A stretch of DNA of 40,695 bases, from NCBI RefSeq assembly GCF_001667735.1, contig NZ_LZJN01000181.1, forward strand, positions 1-40,695, in the 5' to 3' direction. This DNA comes from Mycobacterium sp. E183. Its GTDB lineage: Bacteria; Actinomycetota; Actinomycetes; Mycobacteriales; Mycobacteriaceae. Both the position numbers and the translations under genes were made by a program. This document shows positions 31,707-39,261 of the stretch, piece by piece. The notes under the pieces were generated by a model. It made no database searches. It worked only from the letters and a program-made list of their open reading frames with translations, and had not been told where the DNA came from. How positions within the stretch are numbered: position 1 is the first letter of the stretch; every line of letters begins with the position of its first letter.

Positions 31707-33095
31707 ATGAGCCCCCCACCCGAAACCACAGCTGGAACCGAACGGCGCCACCAGGTCGTCATCATCGGTTCGGGATTCGGTGGACTCAACGCGGCAAAGA
31801 AACTGAAGCACGCCAACGTCGACATCAAATTGATCGCGCGCACGACCCATCACCTCTTCCAACCGTTGCTGTATCAGGTGGCCACGGGCATCGTGTCCGA
31901 GGGCGACATCGCCCCGCCCACCCGTGTCGTGCTGCGCAGGCAGCGCAACGTCCAGGTCCTGCTCGGTGACGTCACGCACATCGATCTCGATGGGAAGTTC
32001 GTGGTGTCCGATTTGCTCGGTCACACCTACGAAACCCCTTACGACAGCTTGATTATCGCCGCCGGCGCGGGGCAGTCCTACTTCGGCAACGACCACTTCG
32101 CCGAGTTCGCACCCGGCATGAAGTCGATCGACGACGCACTGGAGGTGCGCGGTCGGATCCTGAGCGCCTTCGAGCAAGCCGAACGGTCGCGCGATCCGGA
32201 GCGACGGGCCAAGCTGCTGACGTTCACCGTCATCGGCGCCGGCCCCACCGGCGTCGAAATGGCAGGCCAGATCGCGGAATTGGCGGCCCACACGCTGAAG
32301 GGCTCGTTCCGTGGCATCGACTCCACCAAGGCGCGGGTGATCCTGCTCGACGCCGCCCCCGCCGTGCTGCCGCCGTTCGGCGACAAGCTGGGGACGCGGG
32401 CGCGGGCCCGGCTGGAGAAGATGGGCGTGGAGATCCAACTGGGGGCGATGGTCACCGACGTCGACCGCAACGGCATCACCGTCAAGGATTCCGACGGCAC
32501 CATCCGGCGCATCGAGTCCGCGTGCAAGGTGTGGTCTGCGGGCGTGCAGGCCAGCGGGCTGGGCCGAGACCTCGCCGACCAGTCGTCGGTGGAACTGGAC
32601 CGGGCGGGCCGCGTCAAGGTGCTGCCCGACTTGTCGGTTCCCGGCCACCCGAACGTGTTCGTGATCGGCGACATGGCCGCCGTCGAGGGCGTACCCGGGG
32701 TGGCGCAGGGCGCGATCCAGGGCGCCAAGTACGTCGCCGGCACGATCAAGGCCGAACTCGGCGGGGCCGACCCCGCCGAGCGCGAGCCGTTCCAGTATTT
32801 CGACAAAGGCTCCATGGCAACGGTTTCGCGGTTCTCCGCGGTGGCCAAGGTGGGCCCGCTGGAGTTCAGCGGCTTCATCGCCTGGCTGATGTGGCTGGTG
32901 CTGCACCTCGTCTACCTGGTCGGGTTCAAGACCAAGGTCAGCACGCTGCTGTCGTGGACGGTGACCTTCCTGAGCACCCGGCGTGGCCAGCTGACGATCA
33001 CCGAGCAGCAGGCCTTCGCCCGAACCCGCCTCGAACAGCTGGCGGTGCTCGCCGCCGAAGCCAAGCGGCCGGCGACCGCCAAGCGAGCGAGCTAA
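31707..33095 (+). CDS. ndh: Type II NADH dehydrogenase Ndh
   Basis: 462 aa from ATG 31707 (MSPPPETTAGTERRHQVVIIG); M. tuberculosis Ndh is of near-equal length. Single-subunit, non-proton-pumping NADH:menaquinone oxidoreductase on the inner membrane face. FAD-binding GSGFGG (21-26); NADH-binding GAGPTG (177-182); the FAD-contacting VFVIGDMAAVEG; and the quinone-site sequence GVAQGAIQGAKY. The C-terminal FIAWLMWLVLHLVYLVGFKTKV is an amphipathic or hydrophobic membrane anchor. It corresponds to Rv1854c, a target discussed for phenothiazines and isoniazid co-resistance. The converging thioesterase gene ends 89 bp away, where M. tuberculosis has the urease operon. Confidence 0.97.
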   Translation: MSPPPETTAGTERRHQVVIIGSGFGGLNAAKKLKHANVDIKLIARTTHHLFQPLLYQVATGIVSEGDIAPPTRVVLRRQRNVQVLLGDVTHIDLDGKFVVSDLLGHTYETPYDSLIIAAGAGQSYFGNDHFAEFAPGMKSIDDALEVRGRILSAFEQAERSRDPERRAKLLTFTVIGAGPTGVEMAGQIAELAAHTLKGSFRGIDSTKARVILLDAAPAVLPPFGDKLGTRARARLEKMGVEIQLGAMVTDVDRNGITVKDSDGTIRRIESACKVWSAGVQASGLGRDLADQSSVELDRAGRVKVLPDLSVPGHPNVFVIGDMAAVEGVPGVAQGAIQGAKYVAGTIKAELGGADPAEREPFQYFDKGSMATVSRFSAVAKVGPLEFSGFIAWLMWLVLHLVYLVGFKTKVSTLLSWTVTFLSTRRGQLTITEQQAFARTRLEQLAVLAAEAKRPATAKRAS

Positions 33096-33145
33096 CGGGC
33101 CAATCGCAGCAGGGCCCGAATCGCGGATCCGGCCGGCCTCCGCGA
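33096..33145. terminator. Two hairpins between convergent ndh and thioesterase genes
   Basis: CGGGCC (33096-33101) pairs with GGCCCG (33113-33118), and TCGCGGA (33121-33127) pairs with TCCGCGA (33139-33145) around a loop containing the palindrome GGCCGGCC. They lie directly after the ndh stop and could end transcription from both sides. Confidence 0.45.
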
Positions 33146-33184
33146 AAGTCGTTGCGCAACACAGCAATACGCCGTCGCGCGGAT

Positions 33185-33586
33185 CTACAGGTTCTGCAGC
33201 CGCACCTGGCCGCGGGCGACCACCTTGCCGTCGCCGTCGGTGATCGTGACCAGCCACAGCTGCTGGCGCCGGCCGCGATGGATCGGTTCGGCGACGCCGT
33301 ACACCATGCCCGAACCGATGGAACGCAGGAAGTCGGTGTTGTTGTTGACCCCTACGACGTTGCCGCCGCCGCGGGTCGCAAGCCAGGTGTAGGCGGCCAC
33401 GCTGGCCATGCTCTCGATGATCGAGCAGTACACCCCGCCGTGCACGAGGCCCATCGGTTGCAGCAGTTTGGGCGTGACCTCGAGTTGCGCGCGGGCGCCG
33501 TCGGGGCTCAGTTCGGTGAACTGCAGTCCGATCTCCTGATCGAAGGGGGCGGTGAAATCCGGCGGCATGCTCGGCGGCTGAGGCAC
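33185..33586 (-). CDS. PaaI-type hotdog-fold thioesterase (Rv1847-type)
   Basis: 133 aa. The hotdog-fold signature is LVHGGVYCSIIESMAS (about 47-62), with HGG in the position of the PaaI/YbgC-4HBT2 group, and Glu on the following helix as the probable catalytic acid. NTDFLRSIGSGMVYGVAEPIHRGRRQQLWLVTITDGDGKVVARGQVRLQ completes the strands. It hydrolyses acyl-CoA thioesters; the acyl group is unknown. It diverges from the blaI-like gene across 287 bp that carries a candidate IdeR box and a hairpin. Confidence 0.9.
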   Translation of the reverse strand: MPQPPSMPPDFTAPFDQEIGLQFTELSPDGARAQLEVTPKLLQPMGLVHGGVYCSIIESMASVAAYTWLATRGGGNVVGVNNNTDFLRSIGSGMVYGVAEPIHRGRRQQLWLVTITDGDGKVVARGQVRLQNL

Positions 33587-33652
33587 GTTCTGTGTCTACA
33601 CCATGGGTCGGGCGACGGCGCTGGTGGCGGGGTTGCCGCCCCGGAAACGGCT

Positions 33653-33681
33653 GAGCCCCGTGCCGCGGGGGCACGGGGCTC
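33653..33681. terminator. Perfect 12-bp hairpin in a divergent promoter region
   Basis: GAGCCCCGTGCC (33653-33664) pairs with GGCACGGGGCTC (33670-33681) around GCGGG. It looks like a terminator stem without a U-tract, yet it lies between two outward-facing genes. It may insulate them, or belong to the leader of the thioesterase mRNA or a small unannotated transcript. Confidence 0.45.
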
Positions 33682-33756
33682 GCCGATCGAGTAGACCGGG
33701 GGTCACTGCAGCCCTCAGGACTCTGCCGCGGTCGTTGTTCGCTCGACTGGGTTAGC

Positions 33757-33775
33757 ATAGGCAAGGCTGCCCTAA
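33757..33775. promoter_or_regulatory. Candidate IdeR iron box upstream of blaI-like/thioesterase genes
   Basis: ATAGGCAAGGCTGCCCTAA matches the mycobacterial IdeR consensus TTAGGTTAGGCTAACCTAA at 14 of 19 positions, including the TAGG...CCTAA ends and the central AGGCT. It lies 98 bases before the BlaI-like ATG and 170 bases before the thioesterase start. IdeR with iron represses iron-uptake genes and activates some storage genes. Which of the two genes it controls, if any, cannot be decided from sequence. Confidence 0.55.
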
Positions 33776-33873
33776 TTTCGCAAGCGCCTATCCGGCGGCG
33801 CGGTGAGCAGCTGCGGTACGACGGTCGGTAGTAAGCGGAGTAAGATGTTGTCGACGTCAGGAGAGAACGCACT

Positions 33874-34293
33874 ATGGCGAAACTGACCCGGCTCGGGGAT
33901 CTGGAACGCGCCGTGATGGATCACTTGTGGTCCACGCCGGAACCTCAAACGGTCCGCCAGGTCCACGAGGCGTTGTCCGCGCGACGCGACCTCGCCTACA
34001 CGACGATCATGACCGTCCTGCAGCGGCTGGCCAAGAAGAACCTGGTCTCGCAGATTCGCGACGACCGCGCGCACCGATACGCTCCCGTGCACGGCCGCGA
34101 CGAACTGGTCGCCGGGCTGATGGTCGACGCGCTGGCCCAGGCCGAGGACCCCAGCGGCAGGCAGGCCGCGCTCGTCCATTTCGTCGAGCGGGTCGGCGCC
34201 GATGAGGCAGCTGCGCTCCGGCGGGCGCTCGCCGAACTGGAAGCTAATCAACGCAACAACGCGCCAACCGCTGGCGCGTCGCCGGAGGACTGA
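33874..34293 (+). CDS. blaI: BlaI/MecI-family transcriptional repressor
   Basis: 139 aa. The N-terminal winged helix-turn-helix (about 5-75) is typical: LGDLERAVMDHLWSTPEPQTVRQVHEALSARRDLAYTTIMTVLQRLAKKNLV, followed by the wing RDDRAHRYAPV. The C-terminal helical part (78-125) would mediate dimerisation. BlaI represses beta-lactamase and related genes until a BlaR1-type sensor protease cuts it. It corresponds to Rv1846c, which regulates blaC and respiratory ATP synthase genes in M. tuberculosis. The M56 peptidase gene starts 14 bp downstream, so the pair is co-transcribed. Confidence 0.93.
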   Translation: MAKLTRLGDLERAVMDHLWSTPEPQTVRQVHEALSARRDLAYTTIMTVLQRLAKKNLVSQIRDDRAHRYAPVHGRDELVAGLMVDALAQAEDPSGRQAALVHFVERVGADEAAALRRALAELEANQRNNAPTAGASPED

Positions 34294-34307
34294 GGGAGAC
34301 TGACAGC

Positions 34308-35258
34308 GTGTCCGCGCTGGCCTTCACCATCCTCGCGGTGCTGCTGGTCGGTCCGGTGCCGGCCTTGTTGGCACGCGCGAGCTGGCCGCTGCGCGCTCCC
34401 CGCGCCGCGATGGTGTTGTGGCAGGCCATCGCGCTCGCCGCGGTCCTCTCGGCGTTCAGCGCCGGCATCGCGATCGCCACTCGGCTGCTCATGCCCGGTC
34501 CCGACGGGCGGCCCACCGCCAGCATCCTCGGCGCCGCCGGCCGCCTCGGCTGGCCGCTGTGGGCCGCGTACATCGGCGTCTTCGCCCTGACCGTGCTGGT
34601 CGGCGCCCGATTGATGGTGGCCGTCGTCCGGGTGGCAATCGCCAACCGGCGACGGCGCGCCCATCACCGCATGGTCGTCGATCTGGTCGGCCTGGGCCAC
34701 GGCGGCGCGCTTCCCCAGCCCTGCGCCCACACGCGGGACCTTCGTGTGCTGGACGTGCCGCAGCCGCTCGCCTACTGCCTGCCGGGCGTCCGCAGCAGGG
34801 TGGTGGTCAGCGAGGGGGCGCTGAGCACGCTCGCCGACGCCGAGGTCGCGGCGATCCTCACCCACGAGCGGGCCCACCTGCGGGCCCGCCACGACCTCGT
34901 CCTGGAGGCCTTCACCGCAGTGCACGCCGCGTTCCCGCGGCTGGTGCGCAGCGCGAACGCGCTCGGGGCGGTGCAGCTGCTCGTCGAGCTGCTCGCCGAC
35001 GACGCCGCCGTGCGCGCGGCGGGCCGCACTCCCCTGGCTCGCGCGCTGGTCGCCTGCGCGTCCGGGCGGGCGCCGTCCGGCGCACTGGCCGCCGGCGGAC
35101 CCAGCACCGTGGTCCGCGTCCGCCGGCTGTGCGGGGGCGGCAACAGCCTGGCGCTGGCGGCGGCCGCATACCTGGCCGCGGTCGCCGTGTTCGTCGTGCC
35201 CACCGTCGCGTTGGCCGTGCCGTGGCTCACCGAGCTGCGGCGCCTGATCAACCTCTGA
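34308..35258 (+). CDS. M56-family (BlaR1-like) membrane metallopeptidase
   Basis: 316 aa from GTG 34308. Three N-terminal spans (about 2-22, 36-58 and 82-106) precede a cytoplasmic part with the zinc-protease motif HERAH (HExxH type) in ILTHERAHLRARHDLVLEAF, and a later span (about 285-305). The penicillin-binding sensor domain of classical BlaR1 is absent, as in Rv1845c, so the input signal is different or unknown. Paired with BlaI directly upstream, it probably inactivates that repressor by proteolysis. Confidence 0.9.
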   Translation: MSALAFTILAVLLVGPVPALLARASWPLRAPRAAMVLWQAIALAAVLSAFSAGIAIATRLLMPGPDGRPTASILGAAGRLGWPLWAAYIGVFALTVLVGARLMVAVVRVAIANRRRRAHHRMVVDLVGLGHGGALPQPCAHTRDLRVLDVPQPLAYCLPGVRSRVVVSEGALSTLADAEVAAILTHERAHLRARHDLVLEAFTAVHAAFPRLVRSANALGAVQLLVELLADDAAVRAAGRTPLARALVACASGRAPSGALAAGGPSTVVRVRRLCGGGNSLALAAAAYLAAVAVFVVPTVALAVPWLTELRRLINL

Positions 35259-35357
35259 CGCGTTCGACGGCCAGCACCCCGGGCGGACGCCGGTCCCCTG
35301 TGCCACAGTGTGACGGAAAGCTTTTGGGCACAGTTCTCCGACTCGAGAGGCGAAGAC

Positions 35358-36815
35358 ATGGGTTCGTCGGAATCAACCACCGCTACCGCGCAGATCGGCG
35401 TCACCGGCCTGGCGGTGATGGGCTCGAACATCGCGCGCAATTTCGCCCGGCACGGCTACACGGTGGCGCTGCACAACCGCTCGATCGCGAAGACCGACGC
35501 GCTGCTCAAAGAGCACGGTGACGAGGGCAAGTTCGTGCGGTCGGAGACCATCGCGGAGTTTCTCGACGCCCTGGAGAAGCCGCGGCGGGTGCTGATCATG
35601 GTCAAGGCCGGCGACCCCACCGACGCCGTCATCAACGAGCTCGCCGACGCCATGGAGGAAGGCGACATCATCATCGACGGCGGCAACGCCCTCTACACCG
35701 ACACCATTCGCCGCGAGAAGGCGATGCGCGAACGGGGCCTGCACTTCGTCGGCGCCGGCATCTCCGGCGGCGAGGAGGGCGCGCTGAACGGCCCGTCGAT
35801 CATGCCGGGCGGCCCCGCCGAGTCCTACACGTCGCTGGGCCCGCTGCTCGAGGAGATCTCCGCACACGTCGACGGGGTCCCGTGCTGCACCCACATCGGG
35901 CCCGACGGCGCGGGCCATTTCGTCAAAATGGTGCACAACGGCATCGAGTACTCCGATATGCAGCTGATCGGCGAGGCCTACCAGCTGCTGCGCGACGGCC
36001 TGGGCAAGACCGCCGAGCAGATCGCCGACGTGTTCGACGAGTGGAACAAGGGCGACCTGGACAGCTTCCTCGTCGAGATCACCGCCGAGGTCCTGCGCCA
36101 GAAGGACGCGAAGACGGGCAAGCCGCTCGTCGACGTCATCCTCGACGAGGCCGAGCAGAAGGGCACCGGCCGCTGGACCGTGAAGTCGGCCCTGGACCTC
36201 GGCGTCCCGGTAACCGGGATCGCCGAGGCCGTGTTCGCCCGCGCGCTGTCGGGTTCGGTGACCCAGCGCAAGGCCACCACGGGGCTGGCCTCGGGCGAGC
36301 TGGGCGCCAAGCCCGCCGACGCGCAGCAGTTCGTCGAGGACGTGCGCCAGGCCCTCTACGCGTCGAAGATCATCGCGTATGCCCAGGGCTTCAACCAGAT
36401 TCAGGCCGGCAGCGCCGAATACGACTGGGGCATCACGCCGGGCGACCTGGCCACCATCTGGCGCGGCGGCTGCATCATCCGGGCCAAGTTCCTCAACCGC
36501 ATCAAAGACGCGTTCGACGAGGACCCCGATCTGCCTAGCCTGATCGTCGCGCCCTACTTCCGCAGCGCGATCGAGGCCGCGATCGACGGCTGGCGCCGCG
36601 TCGTGGTGACCGCCACGCAGCTGGGCATCCCGATCCCCGGCTTCTCCTCGGCGCTGTCCTACTACGACGCGCTGCGCACCGAGCGGCTGCCCGCGGCGCT
36701 CACCCAGGGGCTGCGCGACTTCTTCGGCGCGCACACCTATGGCCGCATCGACGACGACCCCGATAAGCGCTTCCACACGCTGTGGAGCGGGGACCGCAGT
36801 GAAGTGCCCGCCTAG
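35358..36815 (+). CDS. gnd: 6-phosphogluconate dehydrogenase, decarboxylating (Gnd1)
   Basis: 485 aa from ATG 35358. The pentose phosphate step converts 6-phosphogluconate to ribulose 5-phosphate, CO2 and NADPH. Cofactor loop GLAVMGSNIARNF (17-29); the arginine of HNRS at the end of the second strand indicates NADP. Substrate and catalytic elements are GAGISGGEEGALNGPSIMPGG, FVKMVHNGIEYSDMQ (general-base Lys), and the C-terminal FFGAHTYGRIDDDPDKRFHTLWSGD tail that reaches the partner subunit. The length fits the long (homodimeric) class. guaB1 follows after 42 bp, as in M. tuberculosis. Confidence 0.97.
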   Translation: MGSSESTTATAQIGVTGLAVMGSNIARNFARHGYTVALHNRSIAKTDALLKEHGDEGKFVRSETIAEFLDALEKPRRVLIMVKAGDPTDAVINELADAMEEGDIIIDGGNALYTDTIRREKAMRERGLHFVGAGISGGEEGALNGPSIMPGGPAESYTSLGPLLEEISAHVDGVPCCTHIGPDGAGHFVKMVHNGIEYSDMQLIGEAYQLLRDGLGKTAEQIADVFDEWNKGDLDSFLVEITAEVLRQKDAKTGKPLVDVILDEAEQKGTGRWTVKSALDLGVPVTGIAEAVFARALSGSVTQRKATTGLASGELGAKPADAQQFVEDVRQALYASKIIAYAQGFNQIQAGSAEYDWGITPGDLATIWRGGCIIRAKFLNRIKDAFDEDPDLPSLIVAPYFRSAIEAAIDGWRRVVVTATQLGIPIPGFSSALSYYDALRTERLPAALTQGLRDFFGAHTYGRIDDDPDKRFHTLWSGDRSEVPA

Positions 36816-36857
36816 CCGGGTACTACTTGAGGGACACGAGGGGGCGCGGCGACAGCG

Positions 36858-38294
36858 ATGAGATTTCTGGACGGGCATCGGCCCGGTTACGACCTGACCT
36901 ACAACGACGTCTTCGTGATGCCGAACCGGTCGGAGGTCGCGTCGCGCTTCGATGTCGACCTGTCCACCCAGGACGGCTCGGGCACCACCATCCCGGTGGT
37001 GGTCGCCAACATGACCGCGGTGGCCGGGCGGCGGATGGCCGAGACGGTCGCCCGGCGGGGCGGCCTGGTGATTCTGCCGCAGGACATCCCGATCACCGCG
37101 GTGCAGCAGACGGTGGACTTCGTCAAGAGCCGCGACCTGGTTCTCGACACCCCGGTCGTGCTGGGCCCCGACGACTCGGTGTCCGATGCGACCGCGCTGA
37201 TCCACAAGCGCGCACACGGGGTCGCGGTCGTCGTCTTCGAGGGCCGCCCGATGGGCTTGGTGAGCGAATCCTGCTGCCTGGGCGTGGACCGCTTCGCCAG
37301 GGTTCGGGATGTCGCGATCACCGACTTCGTCACCGCCCCGGTCGGGACCGAACCACGCAAGATCTTCGACCTGCTCGAGCACGCCCCGATCGGGGTTGCC
37401 GTCGTGACGAACGTCGACGGCACGCTGGCCGGCGTGCTCACCCGCACCGGGGCCGTCCGCACCGGCCTGTACACCCCGGCGCTCGACCGTGAAGGGCGGC
37501 TGCGGGTGGGTGCGGCCGTCGGCATCAACGGCGACGTGGGCGCCAGGGCGCGCTCCCTGGTCGAGGCGGGCGTCGACGTGCTCGTCATCGACACCGCACA
37601 CGGGCATCAGGTGAAGACGCTCGAGGCGATCCGCACGGTGTCCTCGCTCGAACTCGGGGTGCCGCTGGTGGCCGGCAACGTCGTCTCCGCGGAGGGCACG
37701 CGCGATCTGCTGGGCGCCGGGGCGAACATCGTCAAGGTCGGCGTCGGGCCGGGGGCGATGTGCACCACCCGGATGATGACCGCTGTGGGGCGCCCGCAAT
37801 TCTCGGCCGTCGTCGAATGTGCTTCCGCGGCAAGGCAATTGGGTGGCCACGTGTGGGCCGACGGCGGCGTTCGACATCCCCGGGACGTGGCGCTGGCGCT
37901 GGTGGCCGGCGCGTCCAACGTGATGATCGGATCGTGGTTCGCCGGCACCTACGAGTCGCCCGGCGACCTGATGCGCGACCGCGAGGACCAGCCCTACAAG
38001 GAGAGCTACGGCATGGCGTCCAAGCGTGCGGTGGTCGCCCGCAGCGCCGCCGACACCGCCTTCGACCGCGCCCGCAAAGCGCTCTTCGAGGAAGGCATTT
38101 CGACCTCACGCATGGGCCTGGACCCCGACCGCGGGGGCGTCGAGGATTTGATCGACCACATCACCTCGGGCGTGCGCAGCACGTGCACCTATGTCGGCGC
38201 CGCCAACCTGACGGACCTCTACGAGCGTGCCGTCGTGGGGGTGCAGTCGGCCGCGGGCTTCGCCGAAGGCCATCCACTGCCGCTGGGTTGGTGA
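36858..38294 (+). CDS. guaB1: GuaB1: IMPDH/GMP-reductase-family protein with CBS domains
   Basis: 478 aa TIM barrel of the IMP dehydrogenase/GMP reductase family, with two CBS domains inserted at about 95-210 (DSVSDATALIHKRAHGVAVVVFEGRPMGLVSE is the first). The active-site Cys is C302 in VGVGPGAMCTTRMMTAVG. VIDTAHGHQ and VAGNV are also family-wide. In mycobacteria the true IMPDH is GuaB2; work on the mycobacterial GuaB1 group assigned GMP reductase activity controlled by purine nucleotides through the CBS domains, so salvage of GMP to IMP is the likely role. Located 42 bp after gnd, it is probably co-expressed. Confidence 0.95.
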   Translation: MRFLDGHRPGYDLTYNDVFVMPNRSEVASRFDVDLSTQDGSGTTIPVVVANMTAVAGRRMAETVARRGGLVILPQDIPITAVQQTVDFVKSRDLVLDTPVVLGPDDSVSDATALIHKRAHGVAVVVFEGRPMGLVSESCCLGVDRFARVRDVAITDFVTAPVGTEPRKIFDLLEHAPIGVAVVTNVDGTLAGVLTRTGAVRTGLYTPALDREGRLRVGAAVGINGDVGARARSLVEAGVDVLVIDTAHGHQVKTLEAIRTVSSLELGVPLVAGNVVSAEGTRDLLGAGANIVKVGVGPGAMCTTRMMTAVGRPQFSAVVECASAARQLGGHVWADGGVRHPRDVALALVAGASNVMIGSWFAGTYESPGDLMRDREDQPYKESYGMASKRAVVARSAADTAFDRARKALFEEGISTSRMGLDPDRGGVEDLIDHITSGVRSTCTYVGAANLTDLYERAVVGVQSAAGFAEGHPLPLGW

Positions 38295-38298
38295 CCCC

Positions 38299-38323
38299 CG
38301 CCGCACGCAATTCTTTGGCGGCG
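38299..38323. terminator. Weak hairpin between convergent guaB1 and mbtK-like genes
   Basis: CGCCGC (38299-38304) can pair with GCGGCG (38318-38323) across a 13-base AT-richer loop. It is in the right place, 5 bases after the guaB1 stop, but short. Confidence 0.25.
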
Positions 38324-38339
38324 CAGGCAATTTGGTGGG

Positions 38340-38963
38340 TCAGGCGCCGGCCGGACGTTCCCACGCGTAGAGCGACATGCGGCGATTCCTGGTGTCGTGT
38401 TCGCCGAGGAACGCGCAGCCGGCGAATTCGCAGAGTCGGCGCGCGGTGGTGTTGCGGTGATCGGGGTCGAACATGACGCGCCGGCAGCGGGGCTCCATGG
38501 CGAAGACGCTCCCGACGATCTGCGGCAACAGCATCGGGCCCAGGCCCCGGTTCATCAGGCCCGGGTCGGCGATGGCGGCGTGCAGCCCCAGGTCATACGG
38601 ATCGGCATCGTAGTGGTGCGAGATCAAGTCCTTTGCGCCCCAGTATAATTCGAGGTAGGCGCAATCTTGGCCATCGACGCTGCCCAGCAGTGGCACCGAA
38701 TACGTGCCGTCCAGCTGCGCGCCGAGGTGCCGCTCCCATCGCGGGGCCGGCCAGTCGTACTCCCAGGCCGCGGCCAGGTGTGGGCGGTTCATCCACTCCG
38801 CCACCATGCCCGCGTCCTCGGGCCGCGCGACACGCAGCGCGAAGGGCGGTTCGAGCGCGGGGGCCGGCGGCCGCCCGATGCGCGCCACCTTCTCGGAGAT
38901 GTCGAAGCGCTCGCGCGGAAGGACTTGGGCCGGTTCGGTTTCGGGTGGGCCTTCGGACGCCAT
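38340..38963 (-). CDS. mbtK: MbtK-like siderophore acyltransferase (GNAT)
   Basis: 207 aa. This GNAT protein resembles the lysine N6-acyltransferase MbtK (Rv1347c) and the IucB/RhbD family, which acylate the hydroxylysine of siderophores. Landmarks are MVAEWMNRPHLAAAWEYDWPAPRWERHL, AYLELYWGAKD, YDLGLHAAIADPGLMNRGLGPMLLPQI (acetyl-CoA loop) and VMFDPDHRNTTARRLCEFAGC. The His of LGLH and the Asp of FDPD are in the expected catalytic places. An IdeR-like box lies 20 bases before the start. The other mycobactin genes are not in this window, and in M. tuberculosis mbtK is at another locus, so placement beside guaB1 is unusual relative to that species. Confidence 0.87.
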   Translation of the reverse strand: MASEGPPETEPAQVLPRERFDISEKVARIGRPPAPALEPPFALRVARPEDAGMVAEWMNRPHLAAAWEYDWPAPRWERHLGAQLDGTYSVPLLGSVDGQDCAYLELYWGAKDLISHHYDADPYDLGLHAAIADPGLMNRGLGPMLLPQIVGSVFAMEPRCRRVMFDPDHRNTTARRLCEFAGCAFLGEHDTRNRRMSLYAWERPAGA

Positions 38964-39257
38964 AGTCCGCCAGCCTATCGAGTAAGGTTAGGCAACCCAT
39001 ACTTGGGTCCCGGGCGGGCCCGGCCTCCCAGTGAAAACGGTCGTTGACCGAACGGGGGGCGGACCGGGCTACGATAAATCAGCAAAGACGGAAGCGACCG
39101 CGTCCGCACCGGTTTCAGGCAGCGAAGGGATTGACGTGCCGCAGGCACCCGTGCAGCCCATGGGCTTCCGGGCGCGGCAGCCGTCCGACGAGCCGCCCGA
39201 TGCGGAGCCTTCCCCGGCCATCCCGCCAACACAATCGGCCCGCGGGCGGCGTGCTCG
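38964..39257. promoter_or_regulatory. Divergent region upstream of mbtK-like and corC-like genes
   Basis: 294 bp. It holds the IdeR-like box 38983-39001 (listed separately). A possible sigma-A-type -10 TACGAT at 39070-39075 is preceded by TTGACC at 39044-39049, a 20-base spacing that is longer than usual. An uncertain small reading frame from GTG 39031 ends at 39261. The region reads as the promoter for the plus-strand CNNM/CorC pair. Confidence 0.4.
38983..39001. promoter_or_regulatory. Candidate IdeR iron box upstream of mbtK-like gene
   Basis: TAAGGTTAGGCAACCCATA matches the IdeR consensus TTAGGTTAGGCTAACCTAA at 14 of 19 positions, with the core AGGTTAGGC intact. It lies 20 bases upstream of the mbtK-like ATG on the minus strand, where a bound repressor would block transcription. 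A siderophore-biosynthesis gene next to it makes the call stronger than the motif alone. Confidence 0.65.
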
Positions 39258-39261
39258 ATGA
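39031..39261 (+). CDS. Possible small leader protein overlapping the corC-like start (doubtful)
   Basis: 76 codons from GTG 39031, or 41 from GTG 39136. The product is hydrophilic and Pro/Ser/Ala-rich (DEPPDAEPSPAIPPTQSARG), with no recognised domain. Its stop TGA (39259-39261) overlaps the ATG 39258 of the next gene in ATGA, the usual pattern of translational coupling. Codon third positions are less GC-biased than in neighbouring genes, which argues against coding. I give it as a candidate only. Confidence 0.2.
   Translation: MKTVVDRTGGGPGYDKSAKTEATASAPVSGSEGIDVPQAPVQPMGFRARQPSDEPPDAEPSPAIPPTQSARGRRAR

Larger units (their letters stand above)
33587..33873. other. Divergent intergenic region, 287 bp
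   Basis: It separates the thioesterase (minus) and BlaI-like (plus) starts and contains the hairpin at 33653-33681 and the IdeR-like box at 33757-33775, listed separately. AGGAGAG near 33859 is the ribosome-binding site for ATG 33874. No coding sequence is evident. Confidence 0.5.

Noticed and set aside
33815..33865. Possible BlaI operator (GTAGTA and TGTTGTCGAC half-sites) before the blaI-like gene
   Set aside because: I could not build a convincing dyad. The half-sites are irregular in spacing and orientation.
31659..33872. Very long minus-strand reading frame opposite ndh and the thioesterase region
   Set aside because: It is antisense to ndh, which has full family motifs. Its product is Arg/Gly/Ala-rich without domains, the normal result of high-GC third positions.
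35373..37877. 834-codon minus-strand frame opposite gnd and guaB1
   Set aside because: It runs across two well-supported genes and their gap, and its product shows only low-complexity His/Arg/Gly-rich sequence.
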